Shown here piece after piece: positions 51,705 to 60,295 of a DNA stretch of 64,000 bases. The notes below the pieces were generated by a model. That model was not told the DNA's origin. It was given only the letters and a program-made list of their open reading frames with translations, and did no database searches. Each line of letters begins with the position of its first letter. Position 1 is the first letter of the stretch. Position numbers and translations under genes: made by a program. The DNA comes from an uncultured Lachnospiraceae bacterium (GTDB lineage Bacteria; Bacillota; Clostridia; Lachnospirales; Lachnospiraceae), in contig URMK01000001.1 of assembly GCA_900548905.1 (NCBI GenBank), forward strand, positions 124,001-188,000, given 5' to 3'.

Positions 51705-52691
51705 ATGAAAATAACAATGGCTCATGGCAGCGGCGGAAGGGCAACCTCCCAGCTGATTGCCGGTATTTTTGAGAAACATTTTAATAATGAAATCCTGTCG
51801 CGCATGGAGGATTCCGCTGTGGTGCCCGGAAGCGGCAGGCTGGCAATGACAACGGACAGCTTTGTGGTGAATCCTCTCTTTTTTCCCGGCGGTGATATCG
51901 GAAAGTTATCCGTATGCGGCACAGTGAATGATCTGCTCATGAGCGGTGCCTGCCCGAAATACCTTACCTGCGGCTTTATCCTGGAAGAGGGTGCGGACAG
52001 CGATGAACTGCAACAGATAGCCGCATCCATGGCGCAGACGGCCCGTGAGGCCGGCGTGACGATCGTGGCGGGGGATACCAAGGTGATCGAAGGAAAAGGA
52101 GGTATTTATATTAATACCGCCGGTGTCGGCTTTGTTCCGGAGGATCTGCAGATTCGTGCATCCGGCTGTGAAGAAGGTGATGCCGTACTCGTATCCGGCT
52201 GTCTGGGGGATCACCATGCCGCCATACTCAGCGCGCGGATGGAAATTGCCAACAGTATCGTAAGCGACTGCGCCCCTCTGGGAGAAATGGTGCGTTCCAT
52301 GCAGGAAGCAGGTGTACGCATTAAGGCCATGCGGGACGTAACCAGGGGCGGGCTTGCCACGATACTGCATGAGTTCGCGGTTGCTTCCGACTGCTGCGTG
52401 GAACTTACCCAGGACAGCCTGCCGGTATCGGACCAGGTAAAAGGCTTCTGCGGCCTGCTGGGCCTGGATCCCCTCTATATGGGAAATGAGGGGAAAATGA
52501 CCGCCGTTGTGGCAGGGGAAGATGCCGGACTTGCCCTGGAATGCATGAAAAAAAGCAAATACGGAGAGGCGGCTGCTATCATAGGGAGGATCTCCGGCAG
52601 AGAAAAGGGGAAGGTCCTGCTGACCACCCCCCTTGGCGGGATCCGGGTAGTTACGGAACTGATAGGAGAAGGCCTTCCGAGAATCTGCTAA
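51705..52691 (+). CDS. hypE: Carbamoyl-dehydratase HypE
   Basis: A 328-residue protein of the PurM/ThiL fold. It dehydrates the thiocarboxamide on its own C-terminal cysteine to thiocyanate. The end PRIC places the reactive cysteine at residue 328. AHGSGGRATSQLI, MTTDSFVVNPLFFPGGDIG and MRDVTRGGLATILHEFA are typical. It ends the ech-hyp run; hypA and hypB are not in the window. Confidence 0.96.
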   Translation: MKITMAHGSGGRATSQLIAGIFEKHFNNEILSRMEDSAVVPGSGRLAMTTDSFVVNPLFFPGGDIGKLSVCGTVNDLLMSGACPKYLTCGFILEEGADSDELQQIAASMAQTAREAGVTIVAGDTKVIEGKGGIYINTAGVGFVPEDLQIRASGCEEGDAVLVSGCLGDHHAAILSARMEIANSIVSDCAPLGEMVRSMQEAGVRIKAMRDVTRGGLATILHEFAVASDCCVELTQDSLPVSDQVKGFCGLLGLDPLYMGNEGKMTAVVAGEDAGLALECMKKSKYGEAAAIIGRISGREKGKVLLTTPLGGIRVVTELIGEGLPRIC

Positions 52692-52752
52692 GCCTGCGGG
52701 TTACTGATCACGCGCCTGCGGGGACGGGAGACAGGAAAATCTCCGTCAGGGG

Positions 52753-52781
52753 TCGACAAGAAGGGGAGTTTTATTTATAAT
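52753..52781 (+). promoter_or_regulatory. Promoter of the S1-domain gene
   Basis: TCGACA (52753-52758), 17-base spacer, TATAAT (52776-52781), giving a leader of about 70 bases. Confidence 0.6.
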
Positions 52782-52859
52782 GGAGAAAACGTAGCTGTTT
52801 GGCAGGGCAGCGTTGTAACGGCGAAAGGACGGGACAGTTACGGAAAAATACCAGAAAGG

Positions 52860-53786
52860 ATGGACAAGACTGTGGAAGAAAAAAAGGAAACGATGGAAGA
52901 TTATGCAAAGGAGCTGGAAGCATCCTTCCGTTCTATTAAAGAAGGTGACATCCTTACCGGCACCGTTATTGCGGTAAATGAAGAGGAGGTAATTCTGGAT
53001 CTGCAGTATTACGCCCAGGGCGTCATAAAGGCGGAGGACATGAGCGGCGATCCCGGCTTTTCTATCCTGGAGGATGTAAAGGTGGGCGACCAGGTAGAGG
53101 CTACTGTGGTAAAGACTGACGATGGGGACGGCAATATCAAGCTATCCAAAAAAGAAGCGGTTCAGGTGCTGGCCTGGGATATTCTGAAGGGTTACATGGA
53201 AGAAAATAAAAATATCCATGCAAAAATCAGTGAAATCGTAAAAGCCGGTGCCGTTGCTTATGTGGAAGGAATACGCGGTTTTATTCCCGCTTCCCAGCTG
53301 TCCCTGAGCTATGTGGAGGATTTGGAACCCTGGCTTGGCAGAGAACTGGAGGTTCGGGTAATTACCTTGGAAGAGGAGAAGAACAAGCTGGTTCTCTCTG
53401 CCAAAGTAATTGAAAAAGAACGTGCGGAGGGGGAAATCAACCATAAGATTTCCATGCTGGCTCCGGGCAGTATCCTGGAAGGCACGGTAGAAAGCCTGAT
53501 GCCTTACGGTGCTTTTGTCAGCCTGCCGGATGGCTTAAGCGGTCTTGTCCATATTTCCCAAATCAGCCAGAAGAGAATCAAAAAGCCTTCGGAAGTCCTG
53601 GCTGTGGGAGATAAAGTAAAGGTTAAGGTTTTGAATACCAATAATAATAAAATCAGCCTGAGCATAAAGGCTGTGGAGGAAAATACGGAAGCCGACGAAA
53701 TAGAAGCACATCAGGCGGCTGAGTACAGTTCCAAGGAGGAAGCCACCACTTCCCTTGGCGATTTGTTTAAGAAGCTGAAGCTTTAA
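52860..53786 (+). CDS. S1 RNA-binding domain protein (ribosomal protein S1-like)
   Basis: A 308-residue protein with three S1 domains: about 25-95 (GDILTGTVIAVNEEEVILDL), 110-180 (AKISEIVKAGAVAYVEGIRG) and 195-270 (GSILEGTVESLMPYGAFVSL). The third ends in the canonical GLVHISQIS. It lacks the first two domains of full-length S1, as is common in Firmicutes. ATG 52893, with AAAGGAAACG in front, is a better-placed start than 52860 and would remove 11 residues. The second gene of the unit is acylphosphatase. Confidence 0.88.
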   Translation: MDKTVEEKKETMEDYAKELEASFRSIKEGDILTGTVIAVNEEEVILDLQYYAQGVIKAEDMSGDPGFSILEDVKVGDQVEATVVKTDDGDGNIKLSKKEAVQVLAWDILKGYMEENKNIHAKISEIVKAGAVAYVEGIRGFIPASQLSLSYVEDLEPWLGRELEVRVITLEEEKNKLVLSAKVIEKERAEGEINHKISMLAPGSILEGTVESLMPYGAFVSLPDGLSGLVHISQISQKRIKKPSEVLAVGDKVKVKVLNTNNNKISLSIKAVEENTEADEIEAHQAAEYSSKEEATTSLGDLFKKLKL

Positions 53787-53825
53787 AAACGGATGGATTT
53801 GCACAAGGTAAGGAAAGGAAGACCC

Positions 53826-54095
53826 ATGGAAATCAGAAAACATATGATTTTTTCCGGGGAGGTACAGGGAGTGGGCTTTCGCTACACGGCCTATATGGCG
53901 GCCAGGGAACTGGGGCTGACCGGCTGGGTGGCCAATCGGGCAGATGGAAGGGTGGAAATGGAGATTCAGGGGACGCAGAATGAGATTCTGTTTCTTGTGG
54001 AAAAGATTAAATGCGGTAATTGGATTGAAATCCGGGGAATAGAGGAGGAACAGATCCCTCTTAAGAAAGAAGAACAGTTCCGCATTGCCAACTAA
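53826..54095 (+). CDS. acyP: Acylphosphatase
   Basis: An 89-residue enzyme hydrolysing carboxyl-phosphate bonds. GEVQGVGFRYTAYMAA holds the phosphate loop with the catalytic Arg, and GWVANRADGRVEMEIQG the catalytic Asn. I start at ATG 53826 behind AAGGAAAGGAAG, 39 bases after the S1 gene. The homologous domain is also at the N-terminus of HypF in this window. Confidence 0.92.
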   Translation: MEIRKHMIFSGEVQGVGFRYTAYMAARELGLTGWVANRADGRVEMEIQGTQNEILFLVEKIKCGNWIEIRGIEEEQIPLKKEEQFRIAN

Positions 54096-54177
54096 TTATC
54101 TCTACAAAAGGAAAGAGTTAGCAGTCTGTGTAGCTGGGGGATGTAATTAGCGAACTGGCATATAATAGTTTAGAAAG

Positions 54178-54375
54178 GTGCTTGAAGTACTGAAAGCAGT
54201 ATGTTATCGGAGGAATCCTATAATGGAATCCAAAGGAAAGCCGGAACTATTAAGCGGAAATTTGGCTGGTTTTTGGAGCAGACGAATTAATGTAAAGATA
54301 GACTGGTTTATAAGATTGATGAAAGCAGCGTATATGTTTTATCCTGCAGATACCATTATAGTGATAAATAATTGA
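54178..54375 (+). pseudogene. Remnant of a YoeB/Txe-type toxin
   Basis: RRNPIMESKGKPELLSGNLA followed by GFWSRRIN matches the core of YoeB toxins (RNPF-x-GKPE-x-L-x-GNL-x-G-x-WSRRI). After that the sequence diverges (VKIDWFIRLMKAAYMFYPAD), losing the expected RLVY and the C-terminal H-Y. The N-terminal half is also missing, and no antitoxin gene precedes it. A strong terminator follows. Confidence 0.6.
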
Positions 54376-54381
54376 GAAATA

Positions 54382-54428
54382 AAAAGAAGCATCAACAGAG
54401 GAAAATAAAAAGTGTTGATGCTTCTTTT
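54382..54428 (+). terminator. Terminator, usable from both sides
   Basis: Perfect 16-bp stem AAAAGAAGCATCAACA / TGTTGATGCTTCTTTT, 15-base loop; convergent with the collagen-like gene. Confidence 0.9.
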
Positions 54429-54470
54429 TATGAAATCAGATATAAGTAAAGATATAGAGAATCTTTGTTT

Positions 54471-55316
54471 TTATAGTATAGCGACAGGGTAAATGGATAC
54501 GGCTCCGGAAATATCAATGTTACGGACCCCGTCAGGGTAAGTCAGGGAAAGGGAAAAATCCAGAGGTTCATAAAGCGCCTCATTGGTTAAAAAGGCAGCA
54601 CAGGTGGAAGCATTCCTGTTATTGCCCGCAGTTCCCATGGAGGAATAAAGAAGTCGCGGTGAGCCATTCAGGTAAGGAAGAAGCTGATAAAAATTACCTG
54701 CCTCCGGTGTTGCCAGGAAAACATAAGTAATCATATATGCGTAGCCGGGGAGCAGCCGTATGGTTTCATCCGCAGGCAGACTGGTAAGCCCTCCCGCCCC
54801 CCAAATAGGGTAAAAGGGAAGAAAGCTGTTACTGGGAGGAGAAGCGGTAACACCATATTGGGCATACGCTATATTCTGCCAGCCGGGCGGCCCCTGCTCG
54901 CCTCTTGGCCCTGGTATTCCCTGAGGCCCGGGAAGCCCTTGCAGCCCTTGTTCTCCCTGCGGTCCTGCGAGGCCCTGCGGCCCCGGTTCCCCCTGCGGCC
55001 CGGGAAAACCCTGCGGCCCTTGTTCTCCCTGCGGTCCGGGAAGCCCCTGGGGTCCCTGTTCTCCCCGAGGCCCGGCAATCCCCTGCGGCCCTTGTTCCCC
55101 CTGTGGGCCGGTGAGGCCCTGCGGCCCCTGCTCCCCCCTAAGCCCGGGAGGCCCCTGCGGCCCCTGTTCACCCATAGGGCCTCTTTCTCCCGGGATCCCC
55201 TGCGGTCCCTGCGGCCCGGGAGGTCCCTGCGGTCCCGAGGGACATTGGGAACATCCGCAGGGATTACAGGAATTACAGAAGGAAGAATTATTTCTATAAA
55301 AATTTGAAGAATTCAT
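54471..55316 (-). CDS. Collagen-like protein, long triple-helix region
   Basis: A 281-residue protein. The N-terminus is Asn/Ser/Cys-rich ([14 protein letters not shown]) without a signal peptide; residues about 27-150 are uninterrupted Gly-x-Y triplets dominated by [15 protein letters not shown] units. The last 130 residues form a beta-rich domain ([40 protein letters not shown]) like BclA-type trimer domains. It is the larger sister of the gene at 11602. The repeat DNA is prone to length variation. A CATACTATA box upstream could be the -10 of a sporulation sigma factor. Spore-surface location is inference. Confidence 0.82.
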   Translation of the reverse strand: MNSSNFYRNNSSFCNSCNPCGCSQCPSGPQGPPGPQGPQGIPGERGPMGEQGPQGPPGLRGEQGPQGLTGPQGEQGPQGIAGPRGEQGPQGLPGPQGEQGPQGFPGPQGEPGPQGLAGPQGEQGLQGLPGPQGIPGPRGEQGPPGWQNIAYAQYGVTASPPSNSFLPFYPIWGAGGLTSLPADETIRLLPGYAYMITYVFLATPEAGNFYQLLPYLNGSPRLLYSSMGTAGNNRNASTCAAFLTNEALYEPLDFSLSLTYPDGVRNIDISGAVSIYPVAIL

Positions 55317-55349
55317 TTTTCATTCACATCCGCTTATGGTATTCTATTC

Positions 55350-55358
55350 TATAGTATG
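55350..55358 (-). promoter_or_regulatory. SigK-like -10 box before the second collagen-like gene
   Basis: CATACTATA on the minus strand, 34 bases before the start codon, fits CATAnnnTA. I do not find the AC of the -35 at 16-17 bases, so this is weak. Confidence 0.25.
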
Positions 55359-55469
55359 TGAAAAATCCCGAAATGACAAAAACGGGAAGCGAAAAAGGCA
55401 TAGAGGAAAGAATGGCTGTAAAAAGAAAGGGATTAAAGAGCCGTAAGGCCGGCAGAATGAGAGGTTAAA

Positions 55470-56171
55470 ATGGAAGAACAAAAGAAAGACATAATAGAAA
55501 CAGAAGATAATGAAGCTTCGGCAGAAGTAACACAAGAAGCCATCGTGGAAGAAATGTCTGCGGAAAATGAAACCGAAACGGTTTTGGAAGAAGAGCAGGC
55601 GACGCAGCAGGAACAACGGGCAATTCCGCCGGTACATCAGGCAGGAACCGGATACCGAATCGGAGGCCAGCTGCTTTTCAGAAATGAATTTACGATCACC
55701 AAGGAAGTGTATCTGGAATTTGTGAAAGCCTTTATGGGCCAATACCGGAAGCTGTATTACATTATGGGCGGAATCAGTATTTTTCTGGGTCTGTTCAGCA
55801 TTTTTGGAGGAGCCTTCAGTTCAGGAATCGTATTCCTGCTTGTAGGTATTGTATGTCTGGTGATGCCGTTTTTCCTTTACAAATCCTCAAGGGATAAAAA
55901 ATATGCCAAACAGGTAGCGAATAACGGCGGAAAACCCTTGGAGAGAAAAATAAGCTTCTATTCCGATGCCCTTGAAATTTTTTCAAACAATGGTGCTCAT
56001 TCCGTATTTGAGTATTCGAATATTACCAAAATTATCAGCTCTAAAAATTTGTATGTCCTGGTAATTCAGAAAAAGTTATCCCTCCTTGTCCCCAAGGATA
56101 GCTTTGTTATGGGAAATCTGGAGGAATGGAAAGTGTTCATGATGCTCCAGGGAGACTGGAAAATCAAATAG
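55470..56171 (+). CDS. YcxB-like membrane protein
   Basis: A 233-residue protein: an acidic disordered N-terminus (residues 1-50, rich in Glu), a region LFRNEFTITKEVYLEFVKAF, two membrane helices (MGGISIFLGLFSIFGGAF and GIVFLLVGIVCLVMPFFLY), and a PH-like C-terminal part (FYSDALEIFSNNGAHSVFEY, SSKNLYVLVIQKKLSLLVPK then DSF) that matches the YcxB domain. Ribosome binding site GAGAGG. Function unknown in the family. It is divergent from the collagen-like gene. Confidence 0.8.
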   Translation: MEEQKKDIIETEDNEASAEVTQEAIVEEMSAENETETVLEEEQATQQEQRAIPPVHQAGTGYRIGGQLLFRNEFTITKEVYLEFVKAFMGQYRKLYYIMGGISIFLGLFSIFGGAFSSGIVFLLVGIVCLVMPFFLYKSSRDKKYAKQVANNGGKPLERKISFYSDALEIFSNNGAHSVFEYSNITKIISSKNLYVLVIQKKLSLLVPKDSFVMGNLEEWKVFMMLQGDWKIK

Positions 56172-56207
56172 GAGTCGGTGCGTACATCGCATAACAGCCG
56201 GAAACTG

Positions 56208-56257
56208 GCGGCAGGAAATTAAACGGAAAAAAGTCCGTATATATACCTGCCGCTTTT
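56208..56257 (+). terminator. Terminator after the YcxB-like gene
   Basis: Stem GCGGCAGG / CCTGCCGC with an inner ACGGA/TCCGT stem, followed by TTTT. Confidence 0.7.
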
Positions 56258-56304
56258 ACTATCGAAAAGAGAGACGGGAAATTAAGAAAAAAGAGGAATA
56301 AATA

Positions 56305-56448
56305 ATGTACGGGGAAATGCCGTATCTTAATTTATTTATGATGTGTGAAGCTCCCGAAAAGGAACCGTTAATCTATTCCCGGCGCCTTTTTGTAAGAGAC
56401 TGTCACGGAATCCCTGCCGGAGGCAGCGTTATCGTGGGAAGTCGGTGA
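56305..56448 (+). pseudogene. Short ORF, probable gene remnant
   Basis: ATG 56305 behind AAAAGAGGAATAAATA encodes 47 residues (MYGEMPYLNLFMMCEAPEKE, then PLIYSRRLFVRDCHGIPAGG). Good ribosome binding site, natural-looking N-terminus, then an abrupt end. I suspect a truncated gene but cannot name the family. Confidence 0.35.
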
Positions 56449-56482
56449 ATTCTGACAACGGGAATGAGGATGGAGGTTTACT

Positions 56483-56784
56483 ATGATTTGGTATGAAACG
56501 GACAGATTGATTTTAAGGAATTATCTGGAAAAGGATATGCAGCCGAGGCCTGCCGAATACTGGTAAAACATATTTTTATTGTACTGAAGGGAAGAAGGTT
56601 ATATGCGGGCTGCAATGAGGAAAATAAAGCATCCTGGCGTCTTTTAGAGCGGCTTGGTATGAGGCGGGAAGCCTATTGCCTGAAGGATGTATCCTTCAAA
56701 GCGGATGAAAAAGGAAATCCGATTTATGTAAACAGTTATTATTATGCACTGTTGAAAGAGGAATGGGAACAGAAGGATGTTTGA
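56483..56784 (+). pseudogene. GNAT acetyltransferase, internal deletion
   Basis: ATG 56483 behind GGAGGTTTACT starts MIWYETDRLILRNYLEKD, the usual RimJ/RimL-type N-terminus, then stops at TAA 56564. An overlapping frame reads GKGYAAEACRILVKHIF, then ASWRLLERLGMRREAYC to TGA 56784, the C-terminal acetyl-CoA-binding half. About 60-70 residues between the halves are missing and the frame is shifted at the join. Confidence 0.75.
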
Positions 56785-56807
56785 TAAAAATGCAGGAGGG
56801 TTACATT

Positions 56808-58169
56808 TTGTCGTTTACCAGCTTTATTCAGGAATGCAGTAAAAATGAAAATACGAAGATTACCCATGCGATATACATGTCGGAGGACAGTGTGCTGAAT
56901 GAATATGTACGATATCCATATAAAAAAGATTCGCTAAAACTGTTTTTTTCCATGACAAAGTCTTTTACATCCCTTGCAGTAGGAATTGCGCTGGACTTGG
57001 GTCTGCTGCACCTGGATGATTATATCGCCGGATTCTTTCCCGACGAACTTCCTCCGATACCGGATAAAAACCTGGACAAGATAACCGTTCGTCATTTGCT
57101 GACTATGTCTTGTGGAATTCATGAAAATACCTATCCTGAATTATTTGCGCAAGGCGACTGGGTAAAAGCTTTTCTGGGACAGTCCTTTCCTCACGAACCG
57201 GGAACGTACTACAGATATAGTACACATAGCTCTCATATGCTATCAGCTATTATCACGAAAGTATCGGGTTTGTCACTGGAACAATTTCTGAACATATATC
57301 TGTTTTACCCGATGGAGATATATGAGGCGCAATGGGAGCTGTCTCCGGAAAAACTGACAGCCGGCGGGATGGGACTCAGCCTGTATCCCAGATCTCTTGT
57401 CAAAATAGCCCGGATGCTTTTACAGGACGGCGTATATAAGGGACGGCAGTTCATAGCAAAGGAATATCTGAAAATGGCGGCGACCCGGCAGATAATAAAA
57501 CAGGAGGAAAGAGACAGGGCGGATTGTGAGTATTGCGGATCCGGGTATGGATTTCAATTTCATATTGGTAAAGATGGTTATTACCGTATGGACGGCGCGT
57601 TTGGTCAGCTATGCTTACTGTGTCCTGATAAAAAAAGAGCCGTCATTGTATTTTCTCAATATGCCAGGATGGAAGATTTATTATCCCTTGTTTATAAGCA
57701 TCTGCTGAATGATACGGAAGGCTGCGGCGATATTTCTGATAACGGAAGAACACCAAAAAAAACTATTTCTCCAAAAGCAGCAATCCCATCCGGCAAGTTC
57801 AGGCTGCAAGAAAATAACCAGGGTATTGAGGCTGTTGAATTTATCGCCGCAGGTGATGAATATTTGCTGGCCCTACATTACCCGACATGCACCGATACCA
57901 TCCGATTTTCCCTATTGCATGAAACCCGCGGGACAATGAATTTCCGGAAAGATCTCCAGGTTCATCCGCAGGAATATTATTGTGAGGCAGCTTTTAATAA
58001 TGCGCTGACTTTAAATATCTTTTTAATTGAAACTCCATATGTCGCGGTATATCACTTTACTTTTGGTGCTAACACCGTGCAAGTTACATTTTCTGTGAAT
58101 GTCAGTTTCACTTTACAAGATTTTTCGGTAAATGGTTATTTAACAGTAAAGAAACAGGAGGAAAAATGA
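56808..58169 (+). CDS. Serine hydrolase, beta-lactamase/esterase fold
   Basis: A 453-residue protein. The S-x-x-K motif is SMTK with Ser48 and Lys51; YRYSTHSSHML is the second catalytic segment with Tyr, and LTAGGMGLSLYPRSLVKIAR is typical of class C-like esterases. I start at TTG 56808, seven bases after GGAGGG; ATG 56790 overlaps that site. The last 130 residues are a beta-rich extra domain. It has no signal peptide. It overlaps the methyltransferase gene by 4 bases, so the two are co-expressed; a shared pathway is not evident. Confidence 0.85.
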   Translation: MSFTSFIQECSKNENTKITHAIYMSEDSVLNEYVRYPYKKDSLKLFFSMTKSFTSLAVGIALDLGLLHLDDYIAGFFPDELPPIPDKNLDKITVRHLLTMSCGIHENTYPELFAQGDWVKAFLGQSFPHEPGTYYRYSTHSSHMLSAIITKVSGLSLEQFLNIYLFYPMEIYEAQWELSPEKLTAGGMGLSLYPRSLVKIARMLLQDGVYKGRQFIAKEYLKMAATRQIIKQEERDRADCEYCGSGYGFQFHIGKDGYYRMDGAFGQLCLLCPDKKRAVIVFSQYARMEDLLSLVYKHLLNDTEGCGDISDNGRTPKKTISPKAAIPSGKFRLQENNQGIEAVEFIAAGDEYLLALHYPTCTDTIRFSLLHETRGTMNFRKDLQVHPQEYYCEAAFNNALTLNIFLIETPYVAVYHFTFGANTVQVTFSVNVSFTLQDFSVNGYLTVKKQEEK

Positions 58170-58825
58170 TACAGTCAAAAGGCTGGGATTGGGAGAATGC
58201 AGAACAGGCAGCATGGCTCAAACCTACAGAAGACAGCTATTATCTGTCGCACATATGGAGGGAGAAAGGATATAAACAGCTGCTCGATCTGGGATCAGGG
58301 CTGGGCCGCCATGCGATCTATTTTGCAAGGAATGGGTTTGAAGTCAGCGCCGTCGATATATCCGGCTATGGAATCAGTCACCTGCTTTCCTGGGCGGAAG
58401 CAGAAAATCTTCCGGTAAAAGCAGTTACCGGGGACATGCTTCATCTGCCTTATCCGGATAATTGCTTCGATTGTATATTTGCCTATCATGTAATTTCCCA
58501 TTCGGATACACAGGGAGTGGAAACGATAATCAGCGAAATAGAACGGGTGCTGAAAAGGGACGGAGAAATTTTCCTGTCCTTTTGTTCAAAGGAATCCACA
58601 GATTATCTGGAGAAAGGGGCGGAAAGAATTGACGGCAATACTGTGGTCTGCCGTAAAGAACCGGAGGCGGGAGTCGCTCATTTTTACGCAGATACGGCGG
58701 ATATAATCAGGCTTCTCCACAATTTTACCATAACCAAAATAAGGCACACGGAATATTGCCCGCTGGATTTGCAGACAAAGCAGATCGACAAGTACTATTA
58801 TGTCAATGCAGTCTTTTCCCCATAG
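58166..58825 (+). CDS. Class I SAM-dependent methyltransferase
   Basis: A 219-residue enzyme with motif I LLDLGSGLGRHAIYFAR, the acidic end of strand 2 (VDIS), GDMLHLPYPDNCFDCIFAY and the post-motif LKRDGEIFLSF. Starts in an ATGA overlap with the serine hydrolase, preceded by CAGGAGGAAAA. A small-molecule methyltransferase of the UbiE/Methyltransf_11 type; substrate unknown. Confidence 0.9.
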   Translation: MIQSKGWDWENAEQAAWLKPTEDSYYLSHIWREKGYKQLLDLGSGLGRHAIYFARNGFEVSAVDISGYGISHLLSWAEAENLPVKAVTGDMLHLPYPDNCFDCIFAYHVISHSDTQGVETIISEIERVLKRDGEIFLSFCSKESTDYLEKGAERIDGNTVVCRKEPEAGVAHFYADTADIIRLLHNFTITKIRHTEYCPLDLQTKQIDKYYYVNAVFSP

Positions 58826-58863
58826 AATAAAACCTATAGAACGAAGCCTGTGAAAACCAGATA

Positions 58864-59469
58864 CTAAATCAGGCTTTCACAGGAATTTTCCATTACGTTA
58901 GGTAAAAGAGAATAAAGATTGCAGTGGCACAATTCATCAAAATATTTCTTGAGATTCATAAAAGCCTTCCATTTATCCAGGGTAAATGAGGGAAGGCCAT
59001 GTCTTAAGGCAACATCTATCAGCCTTTTTTCCATAATACAGGCTCCGTTCGGCAGCGATATGGCATCGCACAGTTGGATTAGTCGGTCATAATCGTCATA
59101 GACAACGGAAGTGATATAATGCTCCAGAAATGCCAATTCTTCCTCTGAGCAGTCATATTTCCCGATAAAGGTATGGATATCCTGTATAGGAAAGGAATGA
59201 GTAAGACATATCCTGGCGATTTCCGGCTGACGGATCTGCATCATATAATTGTAACCGTCAATTACATGCATAATCGCTTTGAAACCTTCCCTGCGTCCGA
59301 TGTCATGCATGAGACCAAGGGAATAAGCCGTATCGCTGTCCAGGCCGTCTGTTTTTTCCGCAATAAGCCGGGCGTTCACGGCGACAGATATACTGTGCTT
59401 TACCCAGGGACCGGGCATTAAGCCCTCAGCCAGTTCCAGTTCTTTTTCCGCTTCTTTGGGAGATAACAT
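58864..59469 (-). CDS. HD-domain phosphohydrolase
   Basis: A 201-residue protein; I start at ATG 59469 with GGAGGAATT in front, ignoring 34 extra codons upstream. WVKHSISVAVNARLIAEKT supplies the first His, GLMHDIGRREG the HD pair, and later ICLTHSFP and DAISLPNG the remaining metal ligands. Such proteins hydrolyse nucleotides or phosphoesters. Convergent with the methyltransferase gene; a CCTGTGAAA/TTTCACAGG repeat between them may act as a terminator. Confidence 0.88.
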   Translation of the reverse strand: MLSPKEAEKELELAEGLMPGPWVKHSISVAVNARLIAEKTDGLDSDTAYSLGLMHDIGRREGFKAIMHVIDGYNYMMQIRQPEIARICLTHSFPIQDIHTFIGKYDCSEEELAFLEHYITSVVYDDYDRLIQLCDAISLPNGACIMEKRLIDVALRHGLPSFTLDKWKAFMNLKKYFDELCHCNLYSLLPNVMENSCESLI

Positions 59470-59806
59470 AATTCCTCCAATCCGAATACCAATGCTGTTG
59501 TATTCTGTTATAACAGTTTTATGTGTATGTCTGTAATAAATCCGATCTGTCCTTATATAAATGTTTTTCAACTAAATAATAACACGAAGATGTTGTTTTG
59601 CCTATATGCAATAGTAATCCCGCAAAACCTGCCGGGTGGGAAGAAAGCCTGTACGAACACAAAGACTTTTCACAAAAAGACTTTATGCCGGAGCTTCATT
59701 GACAGAAGAACCTTAATTCATTACTATTAGGAAAGGTAAGACGTTATAGGAGCAAAGCATGAACGATAAGCTTCCATAGCCCAGTGTGATAAGGAGAAGT
59801 ATAAGA
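59470..59806 (+). other. AT-rich intergenic stretch with a short unassigned remnant
   Basis: No intact gene. A stop-bounded run at 59616-59702 reads NPAKPAGWEESLYEHKDFSQ then KDFMPELH, which looks like real protein but lacks a start and is too short to identify. Lower GC than the neighbours by eye, as in a decayed insertion. Confidence 0.3.
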
Positions 59807-60217
59807 ATGGATAAGAAAGAAATAGTGTCCTATTTCTATGAAACCGTGGTTTCAAAAAATTTGCTGGAGGAGATTCCGAATTTTATAGCAGATAATTGTG
59901 TTGTTAAGGTTGGGGAAACATTAATCCCTGTAGGCCTTGATGGCATGAAACAGCATCTTATTGATGTAAAGAAAACCTATCCCGACTATAAAATGAAAAT
60001 TATTAAACAGTATGAAGACGGGGAGTATGTGATTTCGGAATTTATTATGGAAGGAACACAGGAAGGAGAGTGGATTGGTATAAAACCTACATATAAAAGG
60101 CTGTCTTTTACCGGCGTTGATATAGACAGAGTAGTGAATGGAAAAATTGTTGAGCATGGAGGGGCGGTTAATACCTTTGATACGCTGTATGAGGAGCATT
60201 TAATCCGCCCGGTATAA
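59807..60217 (+). CDS. SnoaL-like / ester-cyclase-type small protein
   Basis: A 136-residue protein starting at ATG 59807 behind AAGGAGAAG. MDKKEIVSYFYETVVSKNLL, FIADNCVVKVGE and GMKQHLIDVKKTYPDYKMKI match the NTF2-like SnoaL fold, and GVDIDRVVNGKIVEHGGAVN is its last strand pair. Function is unknown for such stand-alone proteins. Confidence 0.8.
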   Translation: MDKKEIVSYFYETVVSKNLLEEIPNFIADNCVVKVGETLIPVGLDGMKQHLIDVKKTYPDYKMKIIKQYEDGEYVISEFIMEGTQEGEWIGIKPTYKRLSFTGVDIDRVVNGKIVEHGGAVNTFDTLYEEHLIRPV

Positions 60218-60295
60218 GAGTTCTGTTTACCTATAGGATTCATATTGACTGCACTCTTTTCAGCGACTATGTTTTTATGAGAAAACTTACATAAA

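Noticed and set aside
54869..55307. Plus-strand frames opposite the collagen-like gene and a CRISPR-like look of the repeats
   Set aside because: The periodic DNA is explained by Gly-x-Y codons on the minus strand; there are no spacers of unique sequence between constant repeats.
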